Source: JBLIKP01 sp047635375 (GTDB taxonomy: Bacteria > Bacteroidota > Bacteroidia > Sphingobacteriales > Sphingobacteriaceae). From it: a stretch of DNA of 10,979 nt. Each line of letters starts with the position of its first letter. Position 1 is the stretch's first letter. The position numbers were made by a program, and so were the translations under genes. Below the pieces are notes generated by a model that did no database searches, had not been told where the DNA came from, and saw nothing but the letters and a program-made list of their open reading frames with translations. Location: the NCBI GenBank assembly GCA_047635375.1, contig JBLIKP010000080.1:1-10979 (forward strand). The letters run 5' to 3'. This document shows positions 1 to 6,506 of the stretch, piece after piece.

Positions 1-482
1 AGCGCCTAGCCGGAGTGGAAGCCGTTATTTCAGGCTATGCTGGTGGTGACGCCTCAAATGCCAATTACAAAGCCGTATCCAATGGCGTTTCTAACCATAC
101 CGAAACAATCCAGATTTTTTTCAATCCTGAAATAATCTCATTTAGAAAGTTATTAGAGGTTTTTATGTTTTCGGCTCACGATCCTACGCAATTAAATAGG
201 CAAGGACCAGATATAGGAAGACAGTACAGATCCTCCATTTTTTACCATAACCCATCTCAAAAAAAGAAAGTTGAGGAATTATTTGTCCAAATAAAGGATC
301 AGAAAATTTTCAGCAAACCAATAACTACTGAGGTTATTCGATATTCCCATTTTTACGAGGCTGAGGATTATCATCAAGATTTTTACGAATTAAATCCCAA
401 TAATCCTTACATAGTAGGTGTAGCAGTTCCTAAAGTCTCTAAATTTGAGGTTAAATATAAGAACCTTCTAAAGTTAAGATAG
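1..482 (+). CDS. msrA: Peptide methionine sulfoxide reductase A, 3' part (5' end outside window)
   Basis: MsrA reduces methionine-S-sulfoxide in oxidised proteins back to methionine, using thioredoxin. The reading frame is already open at base 3 and gives about 159 residues, so the gene starts upstream. A full MsrA is usually 175-200 residues, so only a short N-terminal piece is missing, but it contains the catalytic GCFWC cysteine motif, which therefore cannot be checked. What is visible fits the family: GYAGG near the start, HDPT then NRQGPDIGRQYRS (substrate-pocket Asp and Tyr), and EAEDYHQDFY near the end. The usual TGH after the first strand reads SNH and the nearby non-catalytic Cys is Ser, so this is a slightly divergent member. 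The internal GTG at base 15 falls inside the conserved fold and is not a start. A perfect hairpin about 90 bp after the stop probably ends the transcript. Confidence 0.93.
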   Translation, partial: RLAGVEAVISGYAGGDASNANYKAVSNGVSNHTETIQIFFNPEIISFRKLLEVFMFSAHDPTQLNRQGPDIGRQYRSSIFYHNPSQKKKVEELFVQIKDQKIFSKPITTEVIRYSHFYEAEDYHQDFYELNPNNPYIVGVAVPKVSKFEVKYKNLLKLR

Positions 483-570
483 GCTACATGTGTTAATGGG
501 GTAGGGTGCTTCCAAAATAAAATGGTGTAAGATCCATCCAAATAAATCAACCAAAAAGAGATTTAATTAA

Positions 571-600
571 AAAAAGGAGCATTTCGAAATGCTCCTTTTT
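571..600. terminator. Perfectly palindromic, probably bidirectional rho-independent terminator
   Basis: The 30 bases form a perfect inverted repeat with a GGAGCATT/AATGCTCC stem and a TCGA loop, flanked by an A-run on the left and a T-run on the right. It would end msrA on the plus strand. Because the flanks are symmetric, it could also end minus-strand transcription from the gene relic at 653-908. Confidence 0.85.
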
Positions 601-652
601 CATGTCCATTAATATTGAGAATAAATTCATTTATCTGACTTTGGTTTCTGAC

Positions 653-908
653 TCAAATCAATTTCTTTAAGTTTTTAATATTTCTTCCTGTCGGAAATTC
701 AATAAGCTCTATGATAGTTTCACGCAGTTACTACCGCTTGTGAAAGCGTCCAAATCGCCATTATTATTATAATCGGAAAAGGTAATACCATTGCCCCGTT
801 GAGGATGCTTGACTTGTGCCAATAGTTGGGCTTTGCATTTCAAAATAGCCGTTTCCTTTATTAAGAAATAAATAAAATAACTGAAAAAAATAATTCGATT
901 TTTCTCAT
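653..908 (-). pseudogene. Collapsed relic of a T9SS-secreted FG-GAP/VCBS repeat protein
   Basis: The 483-1053 gap has no intact gene, but the minus strand shows coherent protein pieces in different frames. At 906-908 an ATG opens MRKIELFFSVILFIS, a typical lysine/arginine-plus-hydrophobic signal-peptide start, which soon hits TAA. From about 865 another frame reads LNKGNGYFEMQSPTIGTSQ. A third frame reads ITFSDYNNNGDLDAFTSG, ending at a TAG at 709-711. Together these resemble one FG-GAP/VCBS repeat: a GNG-F strand followed by a DYNNNGDLD calcium loop. About 20 bases on, another frame reads IIELIEFPTGRNIKNLKKLI then TGA (653-655), similar to the last strand of a T9SS type A sorting domain. My reading is that a large secreted protein lost most of its middle by deletion while its two ends remain. 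It points towards the bidirectional terminator at 571-600, as an original convergent gene would. No single frame is translatable. The match is by eye, so confidence is moderate. Confidence 0.45.
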
Positions 909-1033
909 AGTATTTAGATTTTAATCAAAGTGCATTTTATTAGGTTTTAAGGAATAATTCAAGCTTAAAAATCAGGGTAAATAATATGTGTAAAAGTTAA
1001 CTTCTTATATGTTAGATCTTTGATTTTGAATAT

Positions 1034-1041
1034 TACTTTTG
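1034..1041 (+). promoter_or_regulatory. Bacteroidota -7 promoter box for xth
   Basis: TACTTTTG matches the Bacteroidota TAnnTTTG consensus and lies 12 bases before the xth ATG. A TTA (1012-1014) sits at a 19-bp spacing where TTG is expected, so the -33 element is weak. The mRNA leader would be a few A-rich bases. Confidence 0.5.
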
Positions 1042-1053
1042 TTAAAAAAAAAC

Positions 1054-1821
1054 ATGTCTAAACGTATAATTTCTTGGAATGTAAATGGAATCCGCGCAAG
1101 CGTTAAAAAAGGATTTTTCGATAGGCTGGAGGAAATGAATCCTGATATTTTGTGTTTACAAGAAACCAAAGCTCAGGACGATCAAGTAAGGGAAGCCTTA
1201 TTTGGTATTTCAGATTATCAGGTTTATTCAAACTCAGCAACAAAAAAAGGGTATTCAGGCACTGCAATTTTATCAAAAATTGCGCCTCTAAGTGTTGTTC
1301 CAGACATGGGTATTGAGGAACATGACGACGAAGGAAGAGTGCTTTGTGCAGAGTTTGATGACTTTTATGTAGTTAATGTTTATGTACCTAATTCCGGTGA
1401 CGGGTTAAAAAGATTGGAATATAGAAAGAAATGGGATTCAGACTTCCTTAATTATCTAAAAGAACTTAACTCCATAAAGCCGGTAATTTTATGTGGTGAT
1501 TTGAATGTTGCTCATACTGAAATGGATATTGCTAGGGCCAAAAGCAATTATAATAAAAGTGCAGGCTACACCCAGACTGAGATAGACGGATTATCAAATT
1601 TCATAAACTCCGGATTAGTGGATTCTTTTAGAGAAAAACATCCCGATAAAATTAAGTACAGTTGGTGGAGTTATAGAGCCAATGCGCGAACCAACAATAT
1701 TGGTTGGAGGATAGATTATTTTTTAGTTAATAAGAATTTATTAACTAAAATAAGTGCGGCCTTCATTTTGAATGAAATTGAAGGATCTGATCATTGTCCG
1801 GTTGGAATAGAAATAGAATAA
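1054..1821 (+). CDS. xth: Exodeoxyribonuclease III / AP endonuclease (ExoA/APE1 type)
   Basis: This enzyme cuts the DNA backbone 5' of abasic sites in base-excision repair and has 3'-5' exonuclease and 3'-phosphodiesterase activity. The 255-residue protein has the whole EEP-nuclease active site: WNVNG (Asn9, Asn11), LQETK (Glu37, metal ligand), Tyr110 in VNVYVPN, GDLNVAH (Asp149, Asn151), GWRIDYFL (Asp220) and GSDHCPV (Asp246-His247, catalytic pair). The NARTNNIGWRIDYFLV stretch is typical of the ExoA/APE1 branch more than of E. coli XthA. I chose the ATG at 1054 because an in-frame TTG at 1039 lies inside the promoter box and the conserved N-terminus starts right after the ATG. It stands alone between two broken genes and no clear terminator follows it. 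There is no signal peptide, so it is cytosolic. Confidence 0.96.
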   Translation: MSKRIISWNVNGIRASVKKGFFDRLEEMNPDILCLQETKAQDDQVREALFGISDYQVYSNSATKKGYSGTAILSKIAPLSVVPDMGIEEHDDEGRVLCAEFDDFYVVNVYVPNSGDGLKRLEYRKKWDSDFLNYLKELNSIKPVILCGDLNVAHTEMDIARAKSNYNKSAGYTQTEIDGLSNFINSGLVDSFREKHPDKIKYSWWSYRANARTNNIGWRIDYFLVNKNLLTKISAAFILNEIEGSDHCPVGIEIE

Positions 1822-1958
1822 AAAGTATGCCAATCGTTGTATTAGAGTTTTAAGGTATATTTTATTTTTAATATGAATGTGTCCGATATTTCTCGCTTTC
1901 TGATGTAGCTAATCGGCTGAAAACATTTAACCCAAATACCCCAAACCAACATTTAAGA

Positions 1959-2352
1959 ATGGCTATATTATTAATTGACGACGACGCTACTTTCTGATTT
2001 ATTTTTAAGGTCTATGTAGAGAACATGGATATGAATTATCGCGTAATCGAAAGCGACAACGGAACCGATGGGATTTCTGTGTTGGTGAAACTTTTGGCAT
2101 CAGATGAAAAGGAAATTATAGTTTTTTTTAGATTTAAATCTTCCTAAAATGGATGGGTGGGCTATTTTAGAGGAAACGGAAAACATTGAAAATTTTACCG
2201 AAGAGAATGTTTCATTATTTATTTTGAGTTCATCAGTGAATCCTAAAGAAATTGAACGCGCTAATAATCATAAATCAGTGCAAAAGTTCGTTCAAAAACC
2301 AATTAACACTGAGATATTGTCGGATGTATTGAATAAAAAGACCGTTATTTAA
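1959..2352 (+). pseudogene. Single-domain response regulator (CheY-like receiver), broken by TGA and a frameshift
   Basis: From the ATG at 1959 the frame reads MAILLIDDDATF, then TGA (1995-1997), then an open stretch to IIVF. There a run of eight T (2122-2129) puts the frame off by +1. Removing one T restores VFLDLNLPKMDGW and an open frame to 2352. The repaired product is 130 residues with every receiver hallmark: acidic DDD (7-9), phospho-acceptor Asp58 in FLDLNLP, Ser90 in ILSSS and Lys113 in VQKP. The TGA is one transition from CGA (Arg). This is the usual form of stand-alone Bacteroidota receivers, which pass phosphate in two-component relays; no kinase gene is nearby. Because catalytic residues are intact, the damage is recent, or one or both lesions are sequence errors. 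A 67-residue frame from 2149 is only its C-terminal half and lacks Asp58. No clear promoter was found upstream. Confidence 0.85.
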
Positions 2353-2355
2353 AGT

Positions 2356-2363
2356 TACCTTTG
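2356..2363 (+). promoter_or_regulatory. Bacteroidota -7 promoter box for the DEAD-box helicase gene
   Basis: TACCTTTG is an exact TAnnTTTG match 16 bases before the helicase ATG and just after the response-regulator pseudogene ends. The nearest upstream TTG (2329-2331) gives a 24-bp spacing, slightly long. The helicase therefore probably has its own promoter and a very short leader, unlike the long cold-shock leader of E. coli csdA. Confidence 0.5.
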
Positions 2364-2379
2364 TGCTTTAATAATAATT

Positions 2380-4239
2380 ATGCAAGATTTTGAAAGCTTA
2401 GGTTTATCCTTGGCCATGGTTGACAACCTGAAAAAAATGTCAATTGAAGTTCCTACTGAGATTCAGCAGCGAGCTATTCCTTACTTGCTCGAAAACAACA
2501 CAGACCTTATCGGCCTTGCACAAACAGGAACCGGTAAAACAGCAGCTTTCGGGCTTCCCTTAATTGAACTATGCGATGACAGCTTAGATGCAACCCAATA
2601 TTTGGTTGTTGCACCTACTCGCGAGCTAGTACAACAAATTGCCGGACAATTAGAAAACTTCGGAAAACCAAAAAGACGACTTAACGTCCAGTCTGTTTTT
2701 GGAGGTGCCTCCATAAGCAACCAAATTAAGGATTACAAAAGGAACACACCAAAGGTATTGGTGGCTACTCCAGGTCGATTAATCGACCTATTGGACAGAA
2801 AAGTAGTAAAAATCGACCAGGTAAGAACGGTGGTTCTTGATGAGGCCGATGAAATGTTAAACATGGGGTTTCAGGAAGATATCTATAAGATACTTTCATT
2901 TACTCCTGAAACTAAGACAACATGGTTATTTTCGGCGACCATGCCTAAAGAGGTTAAAAAGATTTCCGATAAATTCATGAAAAGCCCAATGGAAATATCG
3001 GTTGATACTTCCCAAAAGGTTAATGTAAATATTGATCACAAATACTGTGTGATTAAAGTTTCTGATAAAGTTTCTGCAATTAAGCGACTTTCAGATTTTA
3101 ATCCTGACTTATATGGTGTGGTATTTTGTCGTACTCGTATGGATACGCAGCGTGTTGCTGACGATTTAATCGCAGATGGGTACCCGGCAGAATCGCTTCA
3201 CGGAGATTTAAGTCAGCAACAACGTGATAGAGTAATGTCTAAGTTTAGAAACAAAAAAATTCCATTATTGGTAGCAACTGATGTTGCGGCTCGTGGAATT
3301 GATGTCACTGATTTAACTCACGTTATTCACCATTCATTACCAGATGATGACGCTTTTTATACTCACCGTTCAGGAAGAACTGCTCGTGCGGGTAAAAAAG
3401 GAGTTAGTTACGTATTAGTAGCTCCTCATGACACCAAAAAACTTCAATATTTAGGTCAAAAACTTAAAATTGAATTCGAAAAAGATTTACTTCCTACAGG
3501 GAAGGAAATTCGTAAGCAAAAAGTTAACGCTTGGGTTGACCATTTATTAAAGGTTGAACCTGTTTCGGATGTATCTACAGAAGATTTCGAAAATATTAAA
3601 TCGAAATTTGAGGATTTATCTAAAGATGAGATTTTAGCTAAAATCATTCACTTCGAACTTCATAAAACTGAAGCTCTTGCTGGAAATCACGGTGATATTA
3701 ACCAAGATGAACGTTCATCTGGCCGTCGCGAACGTGGTGAAAGAAGCGAAAGAGGAGAACGTGGCGAGCGTAGTGAAAGAGGAGGCGAGCGTCGTGAACG
3801 TGGCGATCGTAGTGAAAGAGGAGAACGTGGTGGCGAAAGAGCCCGTCCAGGTTTTGATAAATTCTTCATCAATATTGGTCGTGTAGACGGCCTTAAGCGT
3901 AAAGATTTAGTTGATTTTATCGCCAACACTGCCGGTATTCGTCCGAGCATGGTAGGAGATATTAGTGTTCAACAAAAATGCACATTCTTTGAAGTTGATA
4001 GCTCTGGCTCATCAGAAGTTGAAAAGAAACTAAACGGAATAGATCTTCAGGGAAGAAGTATCCGTGTAAATCTTGAAACTGATGGTGGTGGAGGTGGCGG
4101 TAGCCGCAAACCTTTCCGCTCTAGCGGTGGAAGTGGTGGCTATAAAGGAAACAGAGATGGTGGAGGAGGAAGCTCTCATCGCGGTGGCGGTGGTGGTGGA
4201 AACAGACCACGTCGCTCTGATTCTGGCCGAAGAGATTAA
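2380..4239 (+). CDS. deaD: DEAD-box ATP-dependent RNA helicase with RG-rich linker and DbpA-type RNA-binding domain
   Basis: The 619-residue protein unwinds or remodels RNA using ATP, probably in ribosome assembly, cold adaptation or mRNA turnover. All motifs are present: Q motif (Phe4, PTEIQQ 25-30), Walker A AQTGTGKT (47-54), APTREL (78-83), GG (108-109), TPGR (130-133), DEAD (154-157), SAT (185-187), ARGID (304-308) and HRSGRTAR (329-336). A helical extension runs to about residue 445. Next come a tract of alternating Arg-Gly-Glu-Arg-Ser (448-489), a DbpA/CsdA-type RRM-like domain (494-566, FFINIGRVDGLKR through GRSIRVNLE) and a glycine/arginine-rich tail (569-619). The domain order matches the DeaD/CsdA group, though DbpA cannot be excluded from sequence alone. 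The ATG start fits the promoter box 16 bases upstream and the conserved FESLGL start. A strong terminator follows the stop codon. Confidence 0.95.
   Translation: MQDFESLGLSLAMVDNLKKMSIEVPTEIQQRAIPYLLENNTDLIGLAQTGTGKTAAFGLPLIELCDDSLDATQYLVVAPTRELVQQIAGQLENFGKPKRRLNVQSVFGGASISNQIKDYKRNTPKVLVATPGRLIDLLDRKVVKIDQVRTVVLDEADEMLNMGFQEDIYKILSFTPETKTTWLFSATMPKEVKKISDKFMKSPMEISVDTSQKVNVNIDHKYCVIKVSDKVSAIKRLSDFNPDLYGVVFCRTRMDTQRVADDLIADGYPAESLHGDLSQQQRDRVMSKFRNKKIPLLVATDVAARGIDVTDLTHVIHHSLPDDDAFYTHRSGRTARAGKKGVSYVLVAPHDTKKLQYLGQKLKIEFEKDLLPTGKEIRKQKVNAWVDHLLKVEPVSDVSTEDFENIKSKFEDLSKDEILAKIIHFELHKTEALAGNHGDINQDERSSGRRERGERSERGERGERSERGGERRERGDRSERGERGGERARPGFDKFFINIGRVDGLKRKDLVDFIANTAGIRPSMVGDISVQQKCTFFEVDSSGSSEVEKKLNGIDLQGRSIRVNLETDGGGGGGSRKPFRSSGGSGGYKGNRDGGGGSSHRGGGGGGNRPRRSDSGRRD
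3724..3846 (+). repeat. In-gene RG/E/S repeat tract in the helicase linker
   Basis: Codons for Arg, Gly, Glu and Ser recur in short imperfect units (RGERSE-like) over residues 449-489. The purine-rich repeat keeps frames open on both strands here; these are side effects of the repeat, not genes. Such tracts can expand or contract by slippage, so the length may differ among strains. Confidence 0.75.
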
Positions 4240-4240
4240 A

Positions 4241-4280
4241 CAAAAAAAAATCCCCAACCATAACGGTTGGGGATTTTTTG
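4241..4280. terminator. Bidirectional terminator between convergent helicase and ABC-F genes
   Basis: The stem ATCCCCAACC (4250-4259) pairs with GGTTGGGGAT (4265-4274) around the loop ATAAC. A T-run follows on the plus strand and an A-run precedes (4241-4249), which becomes a T-run on the minus strand. It lies right after the helicase stop and just past the ABC-F stop, so it can serve both genes. Confidence 0.92.
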
Positions 4281-4295
4281 TTTTAACTCAATATT

Positions 4296-5891
4296 TTATT
4301 TTGCCAATGCTAATTCATTAGAAATGAATTCATCGTAAGTACACATCTTGTCTTGCATTCCATTCTCATTGATTTCTATGATTCTGTTTGCCACCGTTTG
4401 GGTGAACTCATGATCATGAGATGTGAAAATAACTGTTCCCGGGAAGTCCTTTAACGCGTTGTTAAAGGCCGTAATAGATTCAAGGTCTAAGTGATTGGTA
4501 GGTTCATCAAGTATTAATAGATTTCCTTGACCAAGCATCATTCTACTTAACATACACCTTACTTTCTCTCCTCCAGAAAGTACCCTTGCCGATTTTAACG
4601 ACTCTTCCCCAGAGAATAACATTTTCCCAAGGAATCCACGTATGTAAACCTCATCCTTGTCATCAGAGTATTGGCGTAACCAATCAATTAAAGAATCATC
4701 AGAATCAAAATATTCCTCATTGTCATTTGGCAAATAGGTTTTAGTTATGGTTTGTCCGAATTCTACATTACCGGTATCCTGTTTTAACTCATCCATTAAA
4801 ATGCGGAAAAGCGCGGTAATAGCCATGCTATTGTTGCTTAATACTGCAATTTTGTCCCCATTCCTTACATTGAAATTAACATTTTTAAATAGGGTAGTGC
4901 CATCCACCGTTTTAGACAGATTCTCAACATTTAATATCTGATCTCCAGCCGTTCTTTTCTGTTGGAAAATTATTGCAGGGTAACGACGACTAGATGGTTG
5001 GATATCATCAAGGTTAATTTTTTCCAATAATTTTTTCCTTGAAGTAGCCTGCTTTGATTTCGAAGCGTTGGCGCTAAATCGAGAAATAAATTCTTGTAAT
5101 TCCTTTTTCTTTTCTTCGGACTTTTTATTCTGGTTTGAACGTTGACGTAAAGCAAGTTGGCTCGATTCATACCAGAAGGTATAGTTACCTGTAAACTCTT
5201 TAACCTTAGAATAATCAATATCCACGATTTTAGTAACTACTGTATCTAAAAAGTGTCTATCGTGAGAAACTACGATTACGGTATTTTTAAAATCTAATAG
5301 GAAGTCCTCTAACCAACCCACAGTGATTAGATCCAAATCATTGGTAGGTTCATCGAGAATCAGAATATCAGGATTTCCAAAGATAGCTTGAGCAAGTAAT
5401 ACCCTTACCTTTTGGCTACCGTTAAGGTCCTTCATTAGTTTGTAATGTTCTCCCTCAACAATTCCTAAACCACTTAATAAAGTTGCTGCTTCAGGCTCAG
5501 CGTTCCATCCATCCATTTCAGCAAAAGTAGCCTCAAGTTCAGAAACTTTCACACCATCGGCATCACTAAAATCCGCCTTAGCGTATAAAGCATCCTTCTC
5601 TGACATGATTTGCCATAATGTCTTATGACCCATAATAACTGTATCAAGCACTGTGTTCTCATCAAACTCGAAGTGATTCTGACGCAGAACTGCCATTCTC
5701 TTCCCTGGCTCTAATTGAACCTTACCAGAAGTGGGAGTTTCATCACCCGCCAATATTTTAAGTAAAGTTGATTTACCAGCACCATTTGCACCGATAACCC
5801 CGTAGCAGTTTTCACCAGCAAAACGAATATTTACTTCATCAAATAAAACCCGTTTTCCGTATTGAAGGGATAGATTAATTGCCTCTAACAT
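4296..5891 (-). CDS. ybiT: ABC-F family ATPase, YbiT type
   Basis: ABC-F proteins are soluble twin-ATPase proteins that bind the ribosomal E site; they are not transporters. The 531-residue length and the VLDTVIMGHK.LW and RFSANASKS.QATSR stretches match E. coli YbiT. NBD1 has Walker A GANGAGKS (34-41), signature LNGSQ (156-160), Walker B DILILDEPTN (175-184) and switch His210. The basic linker spans about 242-310. NBD2 has LSGGE (438-442), LLILDEPTN (458-466) and His492, but its Walker A reads S-N-N-S-M-A-I-T (352-359), so the P-loop glycines and lysine are lost. The ATP site made from NBD2 Walker A and the NBD1 signature is thus degenerate on both sides, while the other site looks intact. 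I chose the ATG at 5891 because MLEAINLSLQYG is the conserved start and the promoter box lies just upstream; the frame stays open 39 codons further by chance. It is divergent from the DUF6495 gene. Confidence 0.95.
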   Translation of the reverse strand: MLEAINLSLQYGKRVLFDEVNIRFAGENCYGVIGANGAGKSTLLKILAGDETPTSGKVQLEPGKRMAVLRQNHFEFDENTVLDTVIMGHKTLWQIMSEKDALYAKADFSDADGVKVSELEATFAEMDGWNAEPEAATLLSGLGIVEGEHYKLMKDLNGSQKVRVLLAQAIFGNPDILILDEPTNDLDLITVGWLEDFLLDFKNTVIVVSHDRHFLDTVVTKIVDIDYSKVKEFTGNYTFWYESSQLALRQRSNQNKKSEEKKKELQEFISRFSANASKSKQATSRKKLLEKINLDDIQPSSRRYPAIIFQQKRTAGDQILNVENLSKTVDGTTLFKNVNFNVRNGDKIAVLSNNSMAITALFRILMDELKQDTGNVEFGQTITKTYLPNDNEEYFDSDDSLIDWLRQYSDDKDEVYIRGFLGKMLFSGEESLKSARVLSGGEKVRCMLSRMMLGQGNLLILDEPTNHLDLESITAFNNALKDFPGTVIFTSHDHEFTQTVANRIIEINENGMQDKMCTYDEFISNELALAK

Positions 5892-5908
5892 AATTATTAA
5901 TTGAGCTG

Positions 5909-5916
5909 CAAAGGTA
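5909..5916 (-). promoter_or_regulatory. Bacteroidota -7 promoter box for the ABC-F gene
   Basis: On the minus strand TACCTTTG matches TAnnTTTG exactly, 17 bases before the ABC-F ATG, with an AT-rich leader like that of the helicase gene. A TTG lies 23 bp upstream, at the long end of the accepted spacing. It supports the start at 5891. Confidence 0.55.
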
Positions 5917-5925
5917 GGATTTTTA

Positions 5926-5941
5926 TGTGCGAATTCACACA
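5926..5941. promoter_or_regulatory. CRP/FNR-like palindrome in the divergent promoter region
   Basis: The 16 bases read TGTG-N-GAATTC-N-CACA, a palindrome with one mismatched pair. The outer arms equal the TGTG-N8-CACA core of CRP-type operators. It sits in the spacer of the ABC-F promoter, where a bound protein could block or alter transcription. Which regulator binds, if any, is unknown. Confidence 0.3.
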
Positions 5942-5948
5942 AAACACA

Positions 5949-5961
5949 CCCCTTAAAGGGG
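5949..5961. promoter_or_regulatory. Short perfect inverted repeat between divergent promoters
   Basis: CCCCTT and AAGGGG flank a single A. It is GC-rich against an AT-rich background and lies about 20 bp before the -7 box of the DUF6495 gene. It could be a small operator. No T-run follows on either strand, so a terminator is unlikely. Confidence 0.25.
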
Positions 5962-5981
5962 ACATTCTTTGGGGAATTCCG

Positions 5982-5989
5982 TAAATTTG
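5982..5989 (+). promoter_or_regulatory. Bacteroidota -7 promoter box for the DUF6495 gene
   Basis: TAAATTTG matches TAnnTTTG and lies 26 bases before the ATG at 6016. No TTG is found at the normal -33 spacing. It makes upstream in-frame starts near 5989 unlikely. Confidence 0.45.
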
Positions 5990-6015
5990 TGCATATTAGA
6001 ATAAACAATTACACA

Positions 6016-6504
6016 ATGGCAAAGTATCGATCCCTTTCAAAAGAGGAGTTAAACCACCTCGAAAAAGAATTTGTTGACTACCTAATAATCAACGGCTTCA
6101 CTGGTGATGACTGGGAAAAAATGAAAATTCAAACCCCAGATAGAGCCGATAAAATTGTGGATTTGTTCAGTGATGTTGTTTTGGAAGGGGCAATGCGCAA
6201 GATTGAATATTTGGAATTTAGAGATTCTTCAAGATTCCTAACGTTTCAATGTAATAAGGAAAATATTTTATTAGTTGGAATGTCGTTAGAGGATACTTCC
6301 GAAGGAGATTTTAACGATCCTAAGTTCCTTAAAAAATCGCTAGTTAATCCCCCAGCAAGCCTTAAGGTGTTTAGCAAAGAAAATGATTATACACAAGAGC
6401 GGGAAATGGAATTATTTAAAATGATGAATGGTGGCTGTACTCCTTCAAACGGGGAGGTTTTTAAAACACTATGTATGCTATTACCCGAAAAGTTTAACGC
6501 TTAA
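6016..6504 (+). CDS. DUF6495 family protein, function unknown
   Basis: This 162-residue protein resembles the Bacteroidota-only DUF6495 family. The recognisable part is the N-terminal half: a KYRSLSKEEL start, an acidic helix LEKEFVDYLIINGFTGDDWEKMK, then LFSDVVLEGAMRKIEYLEFRD (50-70). The remainder (FLTFQCNKENILLVGMSLE, then an acidic loop and C-terminal helices) is less conserved. It is acidic, has no signal peptide or membrane segment, and should be cytosolic. I see no catalytic motif. Family proteins have sometimes been given a misleading tRNA-synthetase-like name, which nothing here supports. The ATG at 6016 is preferred over an in-frame ATG at 5989 because the latter overlaps the promoter box. 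It shares a regulatory spacer with the divergent ABC-F gene, a possible but unproven functional link, and ends 2 bp from the convergent PhoX-like gene with no terminator. Confidence 0.8.
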   Translation: MAKYRSLSKEELNHLEKEFVDYLIINGFTGDDWEKMKIQTPDRADKIVDLFSDVVLEGAMRKIEYLEFRDSSRFLTFQCNKENILLVGMSLEDTSEGDFNDPKFLKKSLVNPPASLKVFSKENDYTQEREMELFKMMNGGCTPSNGEVFKTLCMLLPEKFNA

Positions 6505-6506
6505 TT

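Noticed and set aside
1039..1053. TTG start for xth giving five extra residues
   Set aside because: It lies within the TAnnTTTG box, and the family N-terminus begins at the ATG at 1054.
1822..1958. Search for a terminator or promoter between xth and the response-regulator pseudogene
   Set aside because: No stable hairpin with T-run and no TAnnTTTG match was found; nothing to annotate.
1995..1997. TGA read as an amino acid (alternative genetic code)
   Set aside because: No other gene here has an in-frame TGA and the same gene also has a frameshift, so standard code with gene damage is simpler.
3677..3950. Open frames on both strands over the helicase RG repeat (plus 3677-3886, minus 3687-3950)
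   Set aside because: They are products of the purine-rich repeat; compositions are low-complexity (Val/Glu/Lys or Arg/Ser/Pro) and the helicase frame explains the DNA.
5892..6008. 39-codon N-terminal extension of the ABC-F frame
   Set aside because: It covers the promoter box and the divergent regulatory region and has no family similarity; the conserved N-terminus starts at the ATG at 5891.
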